Source of the DNA: Phanerodontia chrysosporium
Lineage: Eukaryota; Basidiomycota; Agaricomycetes; Polyporales; Phanerochaetaceae
Length of the DNA: 64,000 bases
Assembly (NCBI GenBank): GCA_001910725.1
Contig: MJGA01000012.1
Coordinates: forward strand, 186,001-250,000
Reading direction: 5' to 3'
Both the position numbers and the translations under genes were made by a program. This document shows, one piece after another, positions 11,230 through 21,854 of the stretch (its first letter is position 1; each line of letters begins with the position of its first letter). The notes below the pieces were generated by a model that was given only the letters and a program-made list of their open reading frames with translations, was not told the DNA's origin and made no database searches.

Positions 11230-14140
11230 ATGGTCGCCAACATGCCCCTCCTCGCGCTCTTCACGAAGTCGCTCCGCAGCTTCGACCCCGACTTCGACAT
11301 TCGTTCGGTATGTAACATCCGGGGTTTCTGTTTCTACGCACGTCAAAGCTGACATCTCCTCGCTCAGCGCCGCGTGGAGGCGGCCAAGCCCCTCTCCTTC
11401 CCCGCCCCGTCGGCCATCCTGCAGCCGGCGCCGATCTTCGAGAACGGCGAGCTCAAGCGGCGGGTGCAGTACCTCACCGCCGCGCTTTCTGAGGCGGAGG
11501 AGGAGAGCGCGCAGCTCAAACACAGCAAGGCCTTCGCCGAAGCCGACGTCGCGCGCCTCGCGTCCGAGCTCTCGGCAGCCCGCAAGCTCGTCGAGGACAC
11601 AGCGGCACAGCTCTCTGCCGCTGCCGCGGACATTCACTCCCTTGAGGCACAGAAGAGGGAGAAGACTCGCGAGATCTCTGCGCTGTCCGTCGAGCAGAAG
11701 CAGCTTGAAGAGCGGCACGTCGCTGCGTCGAACACCGCCATGGCGTGGATGCGGCGGTTCGACGACGGCCAGACCGAGCTCGATGGCGCAAACGAGGAGA
11801 TCGACTGCCTTCAGGCCCAGCTGCGGAGCGCTGAGGACGACATGCATGCCGCTCAGGACGAGGTCGCACAGCTCGAGGGTGCCCTCGCTGAGGTGAGGCG
11901 CAAGGCCGACGAGCTCGAGGAAGACAAGGAGGACTTGACCGAGAAGCTCGGCAAGCTTGCGCACACGAAGGAGACCCTCCAGACCTCGCTCGACGTCGCC
12001 CAGCAGACCACCAAGTCGCTAGCTCTCGAGAAGGAGGAGTTCGCATGCGCCAAGAGGAGCCTCGAAGTGTCTCTGGGCGCTGCTAGCCAGAAGATCACAT
12101 CTCTGACTAAGGAGAAGGGCGAGCTCGAGGCCATGGTCAAGGACCTCGGGGAGAAGGTCGAGTCGCTTTCGGTTACCAAGGCGAACCTCGAGCAGTCTCT
12201 CGAGCGCACGCAGGACGCGGTCGCCTCTCTGACGGCCGACAACAGCGAGCTCTTCGCCACGAAGACGTCCCTGGAGAACTCTCTGGAGAGCGCGCAGCAC
12301 GACATCGCGACAGTCACACAGCAGAAGGAGGCCCTTGTCCGAGAGAGGGATCAAATTATCGAGGACAACAGTCGGCTCTCTGCCTCCAGCGCCCTCCTTG
12401 AACAGTCCCTCGAGATCGCGCAGAGTACTATCACCTCCCTTGCTTCTACCAAGCACGAGCTCATTAACAAGAAGGCGACTCTGGAGCAGTCTCTCGAGAC
12501 CGCGAAGGCCGACGTCGTTTTGCTCTTGAGGCGAAGGAAGCAGTCGTTCAGGAGAGGGATCAGATCATTGGGGAGAAGGACAAGCTCTCGCTCGTGAATG
12601 CCTACCTCCAGCAGTCGCTTGAGACCACGCAAGCCACTGTCGCCTGCCTTACCGCGAACAACGACAAGCTCTCCGCTTCGAAGGCATGCCTGGAACAGTC
12701 TCTCGAGGACGCAAAGACCGAGATCGTCTCGGTCTCCGAGGAGCGCGACAAGTTCTATGCTTCCAACGTCGACCTCAAGCAGTCTCTAGAGGACGCCGAG
12801 GGCACCGCTGCCACCCTGAGGGCGAAGAAGGACGCAATCGCCGCCAAGAAGGCAGATCTGGAGCAGTGTCTCGAGGCAACGAGGAAGGGCCTGTCCACGA
12901 CCATCCAGGACAAACTGCGGCTTGCGCAGGAGAACGGCTCTCTCACGGCGGCCAACAAGAAGCTCACGGAGGATAACGGCGACCTCACCGCGTCACTGAA
13001 GAGCAAGACTTCTGAAGCTGTCCAGCTGAAGACGAAGCACGCCGTCGCCAAGGCCGCTCTGGACACCGAACGCCGGACCTCCGCGGAACGTGCTGCACAG
13101 CTCGAGGCTGCCAACGCGAAGCTCAGGACCGCCACGAGCGACGCCATCAAGGGCCAGCTCGCGATGAGCCAGCTTCGCTCCGAGAACTCGCAGCTGCAGC
13201 GCGAGCGCGATTCTGCCATGGCCTCGGGTGCACGCTCCAAGAGCGCGCTGAAACTGTCCCAGATGCTGCTTCAGGCGATCGTCGGTAATGCCGAAGAACT
13301 CAAGCAGGAGAGGAGAGTTCTTCAAGACGACAACGCTGCTCTCGGAGGTGAGGGCTCTGGAGGACAAGGAGAGCCGCCTTGCTGCAGCGTTCGCCTACAT
13401 CGCCGATCTCGAGTTGTGCATCGCGAACACAACACTAGGGACGAGGACACACGGGAGCAGCTGCATCACGAGAAGGTCGAGAACGCTCGGCTCAAGGCGG
13501 AACTGGAAGCCATGACGCGCGAGCGGGACCAGTACGCAGCGGATCTCGATGAGGTCGAGGACGAGCTGGAGCAGACGATCGAGCAGAGGGACTATTGCAT
13601 CTCCGCCTGCGATGACCTCCGGGAACAGCTTGCCCTCTCCGAAGCCGCCTGCGAGGACCTCGAGGCAAGAACGCTGCCACCAACGCTCAGCTTCTTGCCC
13701 AGCGCGAGCAGCTCGACTGTGCCAAGATGTCCGACGCCCTCCCGTCACCGGACTACGACTCTAGCGAGGACAGCGAGACGACGATGGTGGCCGACACGAC
13801 CGAGGGGGAGAGCTCCGAGTCAGAGCCGGAGGCGTCTCCTCTGAAGCCTGCCGCGGCCGAGAACAAGATTGTCGTGGACGCAGGCAATGTTCCTTCGGTC
13901 ATCTGCCTCCTTCCTGCGAAGATGCCCAAGAGCGTGAAGGCTGACAAGGAGAACTCTCGGCCCTCCCAGCCTTCCGTCCAGCGCGCTGCTATTCGCCCTT
14001 CCGCGTCCTCGTTCCTCCGCGGCAGCCCCTGCGTCAACGCCCTTATGTCGTCTCCATCTGCTCACAGCTTCTTTGCGCCTCAGTCTCCGGTGACGTGTAT
14101 CGCCTTCTTTCAGGGTAGCGATGACTCACTGTATACATAG
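11230..14140 (+). CDS. Coiled-coil protein B with 28/42-residue repeats
   Basis: Function unknown; paralogue of gene A. First exon ATG 11230 reads MVANMPLLALFTKSLRSFDP and splices (phase 0, GTATGT donor) to an exon starting RRVEAAKPLSFPAPS. The chain is then nearly all coiled coil, about 940 residues, with a regular LEQSLE-headed repeat (listed separately). The tail is non-coiled and acidic (SDALPSPDYDSSEDSETT), then basic, with a KEN motif (VKADKENSRPSQP). Frame slips occur at about 12518-12521 (TTTT run, one base short), as a compensating pair at about 13335 and 13425, and at about 13666 (one base short). The coil pattern resumes in frame after each. The 3' end at 14140 is the in-frame stop; a small last intron near 14090 cannot be excluded. 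Confidence 0.75.
11977..12886 (+). repeat. In-gene 84/126-bp repeat array (210-bp higher-order unit)
   Basis: Codons for the LEQSLE-type head start at 11977, 12061, 12187, 12271, 12397, 12481, 12606, 12690, 12774 and 12858. Spacings are 84, 126, 84, 126, 84, 125, 84, 84 and 84 bases. This is three 210-base units (28 + 42 residues, ten heptads) followed by three 84-base units. The single 125 lies exactly where the reading frame breaks, so it should be 126. Sequence divergence between units is substantial, so the array is old or selected at protein level. Confidence 0.9.
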
Positions 14141-16921
14141 GTGAGCAACATGCTCGCGAATGCCGTCGTTCTCAAGGTCTCTCCTCGGCAGCCCCTTGCG
14201 CTCCTCTGAGCTACCTCCTGTCTATGGCTCGCAGAGATATTGTAAGTTGGCACTCTGTTGAGTGCCCTTCCGCTGACACGACAGCCACGTAGCCTCCTTA
14301 CCATCGACATAGCACGCGTCAATCGAACGTTCAGCCTGGTGGAAAGTAGCGCGGCGCGGCAATTGCTGCATCGCGCTGTCCGACATCGTGCGCAAGTCTT
14401 CGAGACTTCTTTGCGACGCTATTTCGTATTCGTAAAAGTCGAAAACCCAAATAACGCCCAGTCTATTTCCCGCATCACTACCATCTGCCTCGGCCGCTTG
14501 CATCTTTTCTCCCATCTTTGCACCGCCTAGACGACATCTTCAACACTGCTGCATCATCCTAGACGACCTTTGCTCATCTCATGCGACTCGCGCTCCATCT
14601 AGGCGGCCCCATCTTAGACGGTTACGGTTTCTCTCTAGACGGCCACTGCATCTACTTAGACGGCCGCTGCATTTCGGACGACTTCTGCTTCCCTATAGAC
14701 GATTCTAGACTTCCTTCGTATCGGCACAGAAAACAGAAAAACCAAAAACACCGCATTGTACGAAACCACAAAAACATCGGAAGATACAAAAACCAAAAAC
14801 AGTCTGCACGCGTTCTGCTTCGGCGACTCGGATATCTGTTCTTCGGATCTTCTCGACTATAATGGATCGACCCCATAGACTATCGCATACTCCTCCTCCC
14901 CTTCACCATTAATCCCGACTAATACTCTCCTTCAATCCTCTCCCGGTGGCTCGCTCGATGCGTGGTCCACCTTGTTCGCTGGCGGGTCCGGAACGTCTCG
15001 CTACGGCCGGACAGGATGCGCCGCTCTTCGCTCGCTGGCCGAGTACGTCCCTCTCGGGTGGAATGGCCTCCTCCACCCGCGCTCAGTGTTCTCGGCTCCT
15101 CGGTCAATCTGGGGCTGGGAGACTGAGCTCGCGCGATATTCCTATCGTTGCGCCCGGTTTCAGTCTCGGTTTCGTTGGTCTCGGTTTCGTGGTTTCTTAG
15201 AAAAGTTCACTTTCGGCCCAGGGATGATTCTTCTGAAGCCAAGCAGCCTTTTCGCCTGGACATGATGGCACTGGGGGCTGCGGCGGCGCTGGGGTTGACC
15301 TGGGTTGTGATTTCATTTCCAAGGACAAAACATCGGGGTACGGATTGCACTGTATCATTAAGCACTTGGGAATGTCATCGCTGGAAAGAAAGATCGCGTG
15401 TGCCAGAGTGATGAGTACTTCGCACGACGACTGCGCGGCCGTAGATATAGTCCCATGGTATGAGACGAAGATGGCGTGCGGAAGACAAGCGCAGGCGGGT
15501 TATACGCGAAAGTCCTTCGCGAGGGGACATCCACGACGGTCGTCGTCGTCCTCATATGCACCGGGAGTGACCATAGCTAGGCCCACGGCCGCTACGACGC
15601 CACAGATATGGATCCTCCGGTGCGCTGCTACGTGCCACACCGCAAGTAACACCTCGGACAGTTGGTTCGGCATCCGCAATCGGATGCGTGTTCGTATCCG
15701 CCGCGGAATGGCCACGAAGAGGTGCGTCGGAGGTGACACTCGACAATTTGGGTCCGTTATCATGCGATCATGTTGTTCTGTCCAGTTTGCACGCTATGAC
15801 GTATTCCGGCTACCGGCATACGAGGATCCGCATCCAAAGACTGCGAATGGGTCCGCCCCCGCTGTATACGCGGAACGCCACAAAGAGTCCGGTCGTCGAC
15901 GCAGCTCGTAGGCATCAGCAGCAATCCGCTGTTCCAGCACCGGAGAATCCCGAGAAGGAATACGCATGCATGGCGAGCCTGTGTGGCCAGGGCGAATGGT
16001 ACCTGGATCAGTGGGAAGAGGTTTGCCAGGGTAGCGGGTGCATGACGGCAGTGGAACCTGGGTTGGTTTGCCCTTACTCATGAGGAATACCGCAATCCAT
16101 CGACGACAGTGCACGATAGTTGTGACACGCACCATCTTCCTGAGAGCCGCGTCTGGCCCGAGGTCGCGACGCAGACTAAAGATTGGGCTAATTGACAGGG
16201 TACGACGTGCCGACGCATCCGCCGACGTGATACTGCGTCCTCTTCGAGACGAGATCCAAGGAACCTAAACAGCGAGATATTTAAGTGCAGATTGGCCGGT
16301 TGCGTCAGGTAGCTCAGCTATCATTATGAAGCGATCTGGAGGTTTGTCCGACTGAGATCGAGTTCCTGCGCTCAGTGTTGATTGAAGTTGAATAGTATCC
16401 TAGAGTCAGGATAAGGGCGATCATAAGACGGTATCAAGCACTATAACGTCATTGAGGGATGCCTACCTAACGTAAGCCGGGCTTCTCACGCCAGAACATT
16501 ATATCTGCACAGCCCTGTTCCCAGACAACTGCTACACCTCGAGGCACACTGATTAGAACATCAGCTGCAGATGGCCAAGATGTAACGCGCGCCACATGCC
16601 ATGTCGCTGGTGTTCGTATATGCGTTCTCCGGGAATACTGGGCGACCAATAAGCCTGTTTATTTCCGAACGTCAAGCAGCAAATTTTACTTCCGTCAAAT
16701 GCATCTGGAGGAGGTGATGAGGAAGAGAACGGCAAGTCCGAGGAAGGCCCAATCGGGTTGTTTTGGTGTGTTGACATCTCCATCACCGCCATCAATTGCT
16801 GCCCTCTCGGACGCTTGAGGCATTCGACGACTTGCATCTCCTCCGAGACCAACCTTCTCCCTCCTCGCCGTCCCTTCCTTCCTCTTTCTAATTTCCTACC
16901 AGCGTGTGAGGTGAAGACACA
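14141..16921. other. Gene-poor 2.8-kb stretch
   Basis: The longest gap inside the window. It holds a degenerate TAGACGRC repeat (14527-14713), an A-rich tract around 14728-14805, and a short TCGGTTTCG-type repetition at about 15156-15198. The longest open frame (15345-15911 plus, 188 codons) has no recognisable domain and an arginine- and serine-rich composition typical of shadow frames. No transposase, terminal repeat or RNA gene was recognised. The right end is the Ras1 promoter and 5' leader, CT-rich near 16850-16900. Confidence 0.55.
14527..14713. repeat. Degenerate TAGACGRC interspersed short repeat
   Basis: The octamer TAGACGAC or TAGACGGC, with one-base variants, recurs at about 14528, 14560, 14600 (TAGGCGGC), 14614, 14636, 14657, 14675 (CGGACGAC), 14695 and 14706, spaced roughly 11-40 bases apart. 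Intervening bases are rich in CATCT and CTGC and are loosely similar between copies, as in a decayed minisatellite. Confidence 0.65.
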
Positions 16922-17970
16922 ATGTCCAAGGTCAGCTCTCTACTCTGATTAATGGTTCGCGGGCGCGAACTTACAGCGTGAGACACAGGCTCAGTTCTTG
17001 AGAGAGTACAAGCTCGTGGTCGTTGGCGGTGGTGGTCAGTAGTCAGCGCGGGGGCAAGGCAGGGGAAGTCTGCTGACGAGCACGAACAGGTGTCGGCAAG
17101 TCGTGTCTCACCATTCAGTTCATCCAGAGCCACTTCGTCGAGGAGTACGACCCGACCATCGAAGGTACGTAGCGCCCTTTCGTTCCTAGCTTGGCACGCG
17201 CCGGGTGCACTTCCCCACGGCGACTAGGGGGGATGTCGAACGGGACTGACATTCGGTGCTATCTTTCACAGACTCATACCGCAAGCAATGCGTTATCGAC
17301 GATGAGGTTGCGCTGCTCGACGTCTTGGATACGGCCGGTCAAGAAGAATACGGGTCAGTTTCGCGGTCGGCCGCACCGCTCGGGCGGTTCTTGTACAAGA
17401 CATACTAACAACCTTGCACCGTTCCACAGTGCCATGCGTGAGCAGTACATGCGGACCGGCGAGGGCTTCTTGCTCGTCTACTCTATCACGTCACGAAACT
17501 CGTTCGAGGAAATCAGCACTTTCTACCAGCAAATTCTTCGTGTCAAGGATATGGACCAGTTCCCGGTCATCATTGTTGCAAACAAGTGTGATTTGGAGTA
17601 CGAGCGACAGGTTGGCATGAACGGTACGCTTTGCTGTTTCGTCAGCTGTTGTGGTCAGAAAGCTCAAGCGCTCGCAGAGGGTCGTGACCTTGCCAAGCAC
17701 TTTGGCTGCAAATTCATCGAGACGTCGGCAAAGCAGCGCATCAACGTCGACGAGGCGTTCACAAACCTCGTCCGTGAGATTAGGAAGTACAACAAGGTGC
17801 GTATACTTGTGTCCGCCGGGTTTCCGTGTTCCTAACGGCGCTCGTAGGAACAACAAACAGGCCGGCCAGGCCAGCAAAGCGGACCACCGGGCGCACCAGG
17901 ATCCTTCAACAACCCGAACCAGAACGATGAGGGCGCTGGTGGCTGCTGCGGTGGCTGCATTGTCGCTTAA
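16922..17970 (+). CDS. ras1: Ras1 small GTPase
   Basis: Membrane-anchored GTP switch controlling growth, morphogenesis and cAMP/MAPK signalling in fungi. Seven exons: 16922-16930, 16977-17034, 17090-17164, 17272-17353, 17430-17623, 17678-17796 and 17848-17970. They encode the P-loop GGGGVGKS, switch I effector [14 protein letters not shown], switch [22 protein letters not shown] and ETSAK guanine-binding motifs, and a Gly/Pro/Gln-rich hypervariable end. The C-terminus [10 protein letters not shown] carries a CAAX box (CIVA) for prenylation, with upstream Cys for possible palmitoylation. The P-loop Gly in place of the animal Ala is normal in fungi. All key residues are intact. Exon junctions are unambiguous and the start was chosen from the [18 protein letters not shown] reading. 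Confidence 0.97.
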
Positions 17971-18462
17971 GCGCGAGCAAGCCAAACGATCCGACCATTG
18001 TCCTTTCCCCTCCGTCCGCCGCGATCGTGTTTGTACCCCCCTCCCCTCCTGGCCCTGTCTTACCACTATGATCTATTCCTTGCTCTTTTGCTTTCCTGTT
18101 TCTTGATCATTCCTTTTTTCGTATAATATTTTATTCTCCGCGGCTCTGGTTCTCTGTTGACTCTCTTGTGGTCGTGTCATTCGTTGCCTTCTCCCCAGGA
18201 TCGGATAATCTGGAATATAGAATACCAAAGGTCATATGGCATCGTAGGCTGCATGTTCATCCCCTTTCCTGGCGCCTCTTCTTTGGTAGTCGATAGTCAT
18301 CGGTGAATCCAATGTCATAATTGACGCTGTGCGCATCCTTGCATTATTAACAGATTACTTCATGTAAAGAAGGGGGTTCGGGTGAATGCGCATTAAAAGC
18401 CAGTACAACTACAGATACACGAACGAGAAGAGTGTCTAGATCCTCGGCAGGAGGGCATTCAG
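17971..18462. other. Convergent 3' region between Ras1 and CIA30
   Basis: T-rich sequence follows the Ras1 stop, including TATAATATTTTATT near 18122-18135, which could serve 3' end formation. No gene is seen. Confidence 0.55.
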
Positions 18463-19450
18463 TTACACTGGCTGTCGCTGCCATTGTGTACCTTCCGTCG
18501 GTACTTTTTCTGCGCAAGGGGTCAGCGCGAAGGATCATATGAACTAGAGCCCACTTACTGGGTGCTATTGTGACATCCTCTTCATTCACAGCCCTGATAG
18601 AATCTATGCCCAGTTCGTAGGGCCCTTCCACTCCATTGTTCCCGCCCAGAAGCGAGATGCCTACGGTCCGGATGCGTTCCCGGTACATGGATATCTGGTC
18701 TTGTTGAATCTCACCCGTATTCGTGAGGACGAAGTTGTCGAAGGAATCTGGAAATTTCAGCTTATAATCCCAGTAGGTACTATGGATGCACTCACAAAGA
18801 TGTCCTCCCAGCCACCGTCATCGCGACCGAAGAACAGGCGGTGCTGCCAGAGGTCGGTGGTAATGGGTCCGTCAGTTTGGATGTTGACGTAGTACGAGTT
18901 CCGGGTGCGAGGACTACCCGCTACGCGAACACGCAGAGCCAGGAACCTGTGGAAGGAGACGTCATCTGTGATCTCTCCAAAGAGAGTTGGTCTTGGCTGT
19001 CGTGAACTTTCAGCATGTCGCACGAATAATCAGCACACACGTTACGCACGACGTTCCGGAAGCCTGCATATCCACCACGCATTTTGCTCTCAAAACCCGG
19101 CCGAGCGGAGAGCCGCATCTCTCCCCAGAACTTCACATGTGGTCGCGGAGGATCGAGTGCCCTCACGCCGGCATTCGGCTGAGCACTCGACTCGTCGAGC
19201 TCGAGGTGCACCGTCGAGCGTCCGCCAATGTCCGCGTCGCATCCAGTTGCAAAATGCTTGAGGTCCTCGTGCGAGTTGAAGGTCCACAGAGTGATAGGTT
19301 CACGCGACGGCATGTCTGCGCCCGTCATGCGCAACACTGCGGGGGTTTCAGCGCGGGTGCTCGTAGGAGAGGACCAACATACGCACTGCGCGACGCGCTG
19401 TCGCGCATGAGCTTGCTCGAGCGGTGGAGGTACTGCGACAGCCGCGACAT
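18463..19450 (-). CDS. Complex I intermediate-associated protein 30 (CIA30/NDUFAF1)
   Basis: Mitochondrial chaperone needed to assemble NADH:ubiquinone oxidoreductase. The chain starts MSRLSQYLHRSSKLMRD, an Arg/Ser-rich presequence. Exons then give SHEDLKHFATGCDADIGG, STVHLELDE, VKFWGEMRLSAR, GGYAGFRN, the FHRFLALRVRVAG strand, NSYYVNIQTDGP, LFFGRDDGGWEDIFIPFDNF, QISMYRERIRTVGISLLGG and YELGIDSIRAVN. This is the order of the CIA30 beta-sandwich domain. A last intron with donor GTAAGT (about 18510-18560) leads to KVPTEGTQWQRQPV and stop at 18463. No frame problem. It is convergent with Ras1, and its start lies only 131 bases from the divergent ThuA gene. Confidence 0.9.
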
Positions 19451-19581
19451 GGTGGTCGGAGGTCAGGAGAGATGAGCGGCGGAACGGCCGCGCGCTGCGA
19501 ACGTGACGTCGGGGAGATCATGCGCGCCAAGGCGTGGCGTCCCCGCAGGTTGCCAGACTCCCACCACCGTCGCGATCCGCG

Positions 19582-21035
19582 ATGCACAATCTTCACACTC
19601 GTTTGCCACTGTACTCGCTCTTTACTCTGCTTCCCGCGATGGCTGAGCTGTTGGACGCGCAGACGACGTTCCCCGCGAGCAGAGCTCTGATTTACTCGGC
19701 AACCGCGGACTTCAGACACGACTCTATACCTACGGCAATCCAGTCCATGAAAACACAGGGACCATCGTACAACGTGCAGTTTGACCAGACAGAGGATATG
19801 ACTTGGTTTACGGATGATACCCTCGCGCAGTACGACGCGCTCGTTTTCTTGGACAATACTGGCGAAGGTGAGTGCTGCACTGGCAGATGGACTGCCTGGG
19901 TACCAACAACTTACTCTTCGCGTCAGTCCTTGACGACAACGGTCAGGCCGCCCTGCAGCGGTATATTGACAAGGGCGGGAACTTTGTTGGTATACATGCG
20001 GCTTCAGATTGTCAAAGGAACTCGACTTTCATGGAGAAAGAGCTTGGTGAGTTCTGCAATCCTCTCTGAGAACCCATCTGACCTTTGCACACAGGCGCAC
20101 ATTTTGACTACCACCCTGAGATACAGAACGCTGTATGTAGGCGCATACACAAGAACATGTTGATCCTCGCTCATACTCGTTGAGACTATTGATGTCGTCG
20201 GGCCATCTCATCCAAGCACAAGCATGCTGCCGGCACAGTGGCATGTGTTCGACGAGATGTCAGTGAGCTATGAATACAGGGTTGTGAGAAAGCTTATCCA
20301 GTTTTCAGGTATAACTTCAAATCAGACCCACGTGCAGTCGGGGCAGTTGTCATTCTTTCGGCCAACGAGTCCAGCTATGTCGGTAGGTAACGAGGCGTCT
20401 GCAAGCAAGAACAGCCTCGTAATTCTACTATATTTAGATCAGGGCCTAGGAAGTTCAATCAAGGAACGCCGCATCCCACGGGTGAGGAACTATTCCCATG
20501 AACCTTGTCCTATCATCGTCTCTCATTGATTCGCGAAGCTTGGTATCAGGAGCGTGGTGCAGGTACCGAGAGTGGTGGCACAGCAGGGAGAAGTTGGTAC
20601 ACCAGTCTCGGACATACCAACGAGACCTGGCAGGTATGCCCACCGACGATCACCTTGAAAGCGAAGATTCTCATCTGGCGCTGCGAGTATGCAGGACAGT
20701 CTGTACCTCCAACATGTCATGAACGGCATTGCATGGGCTATTCAATCGGGGACAACGAAGGCAACAAACGCGAGTGCCCTCGTAGGCTTCGCGAGCCCAA
20801 ATAACGGTACAGCGACCAGCAAGGATCCCACCTCGACTTCCTCGGCGACCAGTGGTTCCACATCCGCTGGTTCAGCCACACAAGGCTCGACCTCTGCTGG
20901 AACGTGCGTAACAGTCTCTTTCACGGCCGTATGTTACCTAACTGTTTCTTGAACTCTCGCAGACGGTCGCTAGCCACACCTGCCATCTTCGGTGCAGGGC
21001 TGCTTCTGCTCACAGCTACTGCTCAATTGATTTGA
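19582..21035 (+). CDS. Secreted, probably GPI-anchored ThuA-domain protein
   Basis: The ThuA domain (named from bacterial trehalose utilisation) has a glutamine-amidotransferase-like fold; its activity in fungi is not established. ATG at 19582 gives signal peptide MHNLHTRLPLYSLFTLLPAM. An inner ATG at 19639 is also possible but would lose the signal. Exons encode RALIYSATADFRHDSIP, LAQYDALVFLDNTGE, YIDKGGNFVGIHAASD, TIDVVGPSHPST, WHVFDEMYNFKSDPRAVG, AWYQERGAG and SWYTSLGHTNETWQ, the usual domain order. A Ser/Thr/Gly-rich linker and a hydrophobic end (IFGAGLLLLTATAQLI) fit a GPI attachment signal. It was read through seven or more short introns, and the middle ones (20060-20480) are less certain. 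Confidence 0.82.
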
Positions 21036-21854
21036 GTCGATAATGTGAATTCTGCTTAGTCGCTCAGAATGGATTTTAGTGGGTATTACCTGCTCGTCGC
21101 GGATGAGGGCTGTACTTACAGGTTCTATCTCAGCACATGGACGCTACATTTGGACCATTTCCCGCTGTACTTTACAGGACATCATGTCCGTTAATCGAGG
21201 TATAGTTGCCCCTACTGCAATTGACTGAGTGGGAACACGACGGCAAGTACGACGGGCCCTTGTGGACTTTAACGGGATGCCGTCTGCGACGGTCACAGCC
21301 CGGGTACCGCACGTTCGCCTGAATGTTTACGGAAGGCACCATTGCAACAGTGCGAGTGTGGGCGTAAGAATACTCAAATTGCGGCCGAGTTGAAGTAGTC
21401 ACGATCGGCAGGTCGTCCTGCTCACGACGAAGCTCCCACAGCTCCTGCTATCTCCAAGCGCCATCAAGGACGAGGCTGCTTTGGGATCGGGCAGCCGCGC
21501 CAGATGGTCACCCCGCCGTCTAGTGGTCCTCTTCAGGTCCTCTTCAGGAACGCCTTTGGGGGCGCACCGTGCGGAAGGGGCAATTTCTCCACTGCCGATA
21601 GGAGGATTTCCTGTATTACGCGAGCACGGACGCAATCGAGCCCAAACACTCCCGGAACACAAGACCCAAAAAGCGCCTAGCGCGTTCCACCCGGGCCCGA
21701 ATGCACCGCTCAGCTGCAAGCGATGACGCTGTCCTCTCTTCTGGAGCATAACCATCATCAGCGGTGCATCCACGACCTGCGGGAGCAAACCCCACATCGC
21801 AGCTAGGCGTATAATCAGCTGGATTGCCCGCCCCGCTCGAGGAAAATCGCAATC
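21036..21854. other. Intergenic region, no gene seen
   Basis: Holds the 3' end of the ThuA gene and the promoter of the MFS gene. A short direct repeat GGTCCTCTTCAGG occurs twice in tandem at about 21526-21549. The minus-strand frame 21399-21947 overlaps the MFS start and looks like a shadow. Confidence 0.55.

Noticed and set aside
8266..14140. Programmed ribosomal frameshifting in coiled-coil genes A and B
   Set aside because: No slippery heptamer with downstream structure was seen, and the same kind of slip occurs in many unrelated genes, pointing to consensus error.
15345..15911. 188-codon open frame in the gene-poor stretch
   Set aside because: Arg/Ser/Thr-rich shadow-like composition, no domain, no splice support, and opposite-strand frames of similar length overlap it.
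17021..17110. Ras P-loop GGGGVGKS as an activating substitution
   Set aside because: Gly at the position that is Ala in animal Ras is normal in fungal Ras1; the Gly equivalent to residue 12 is intact.
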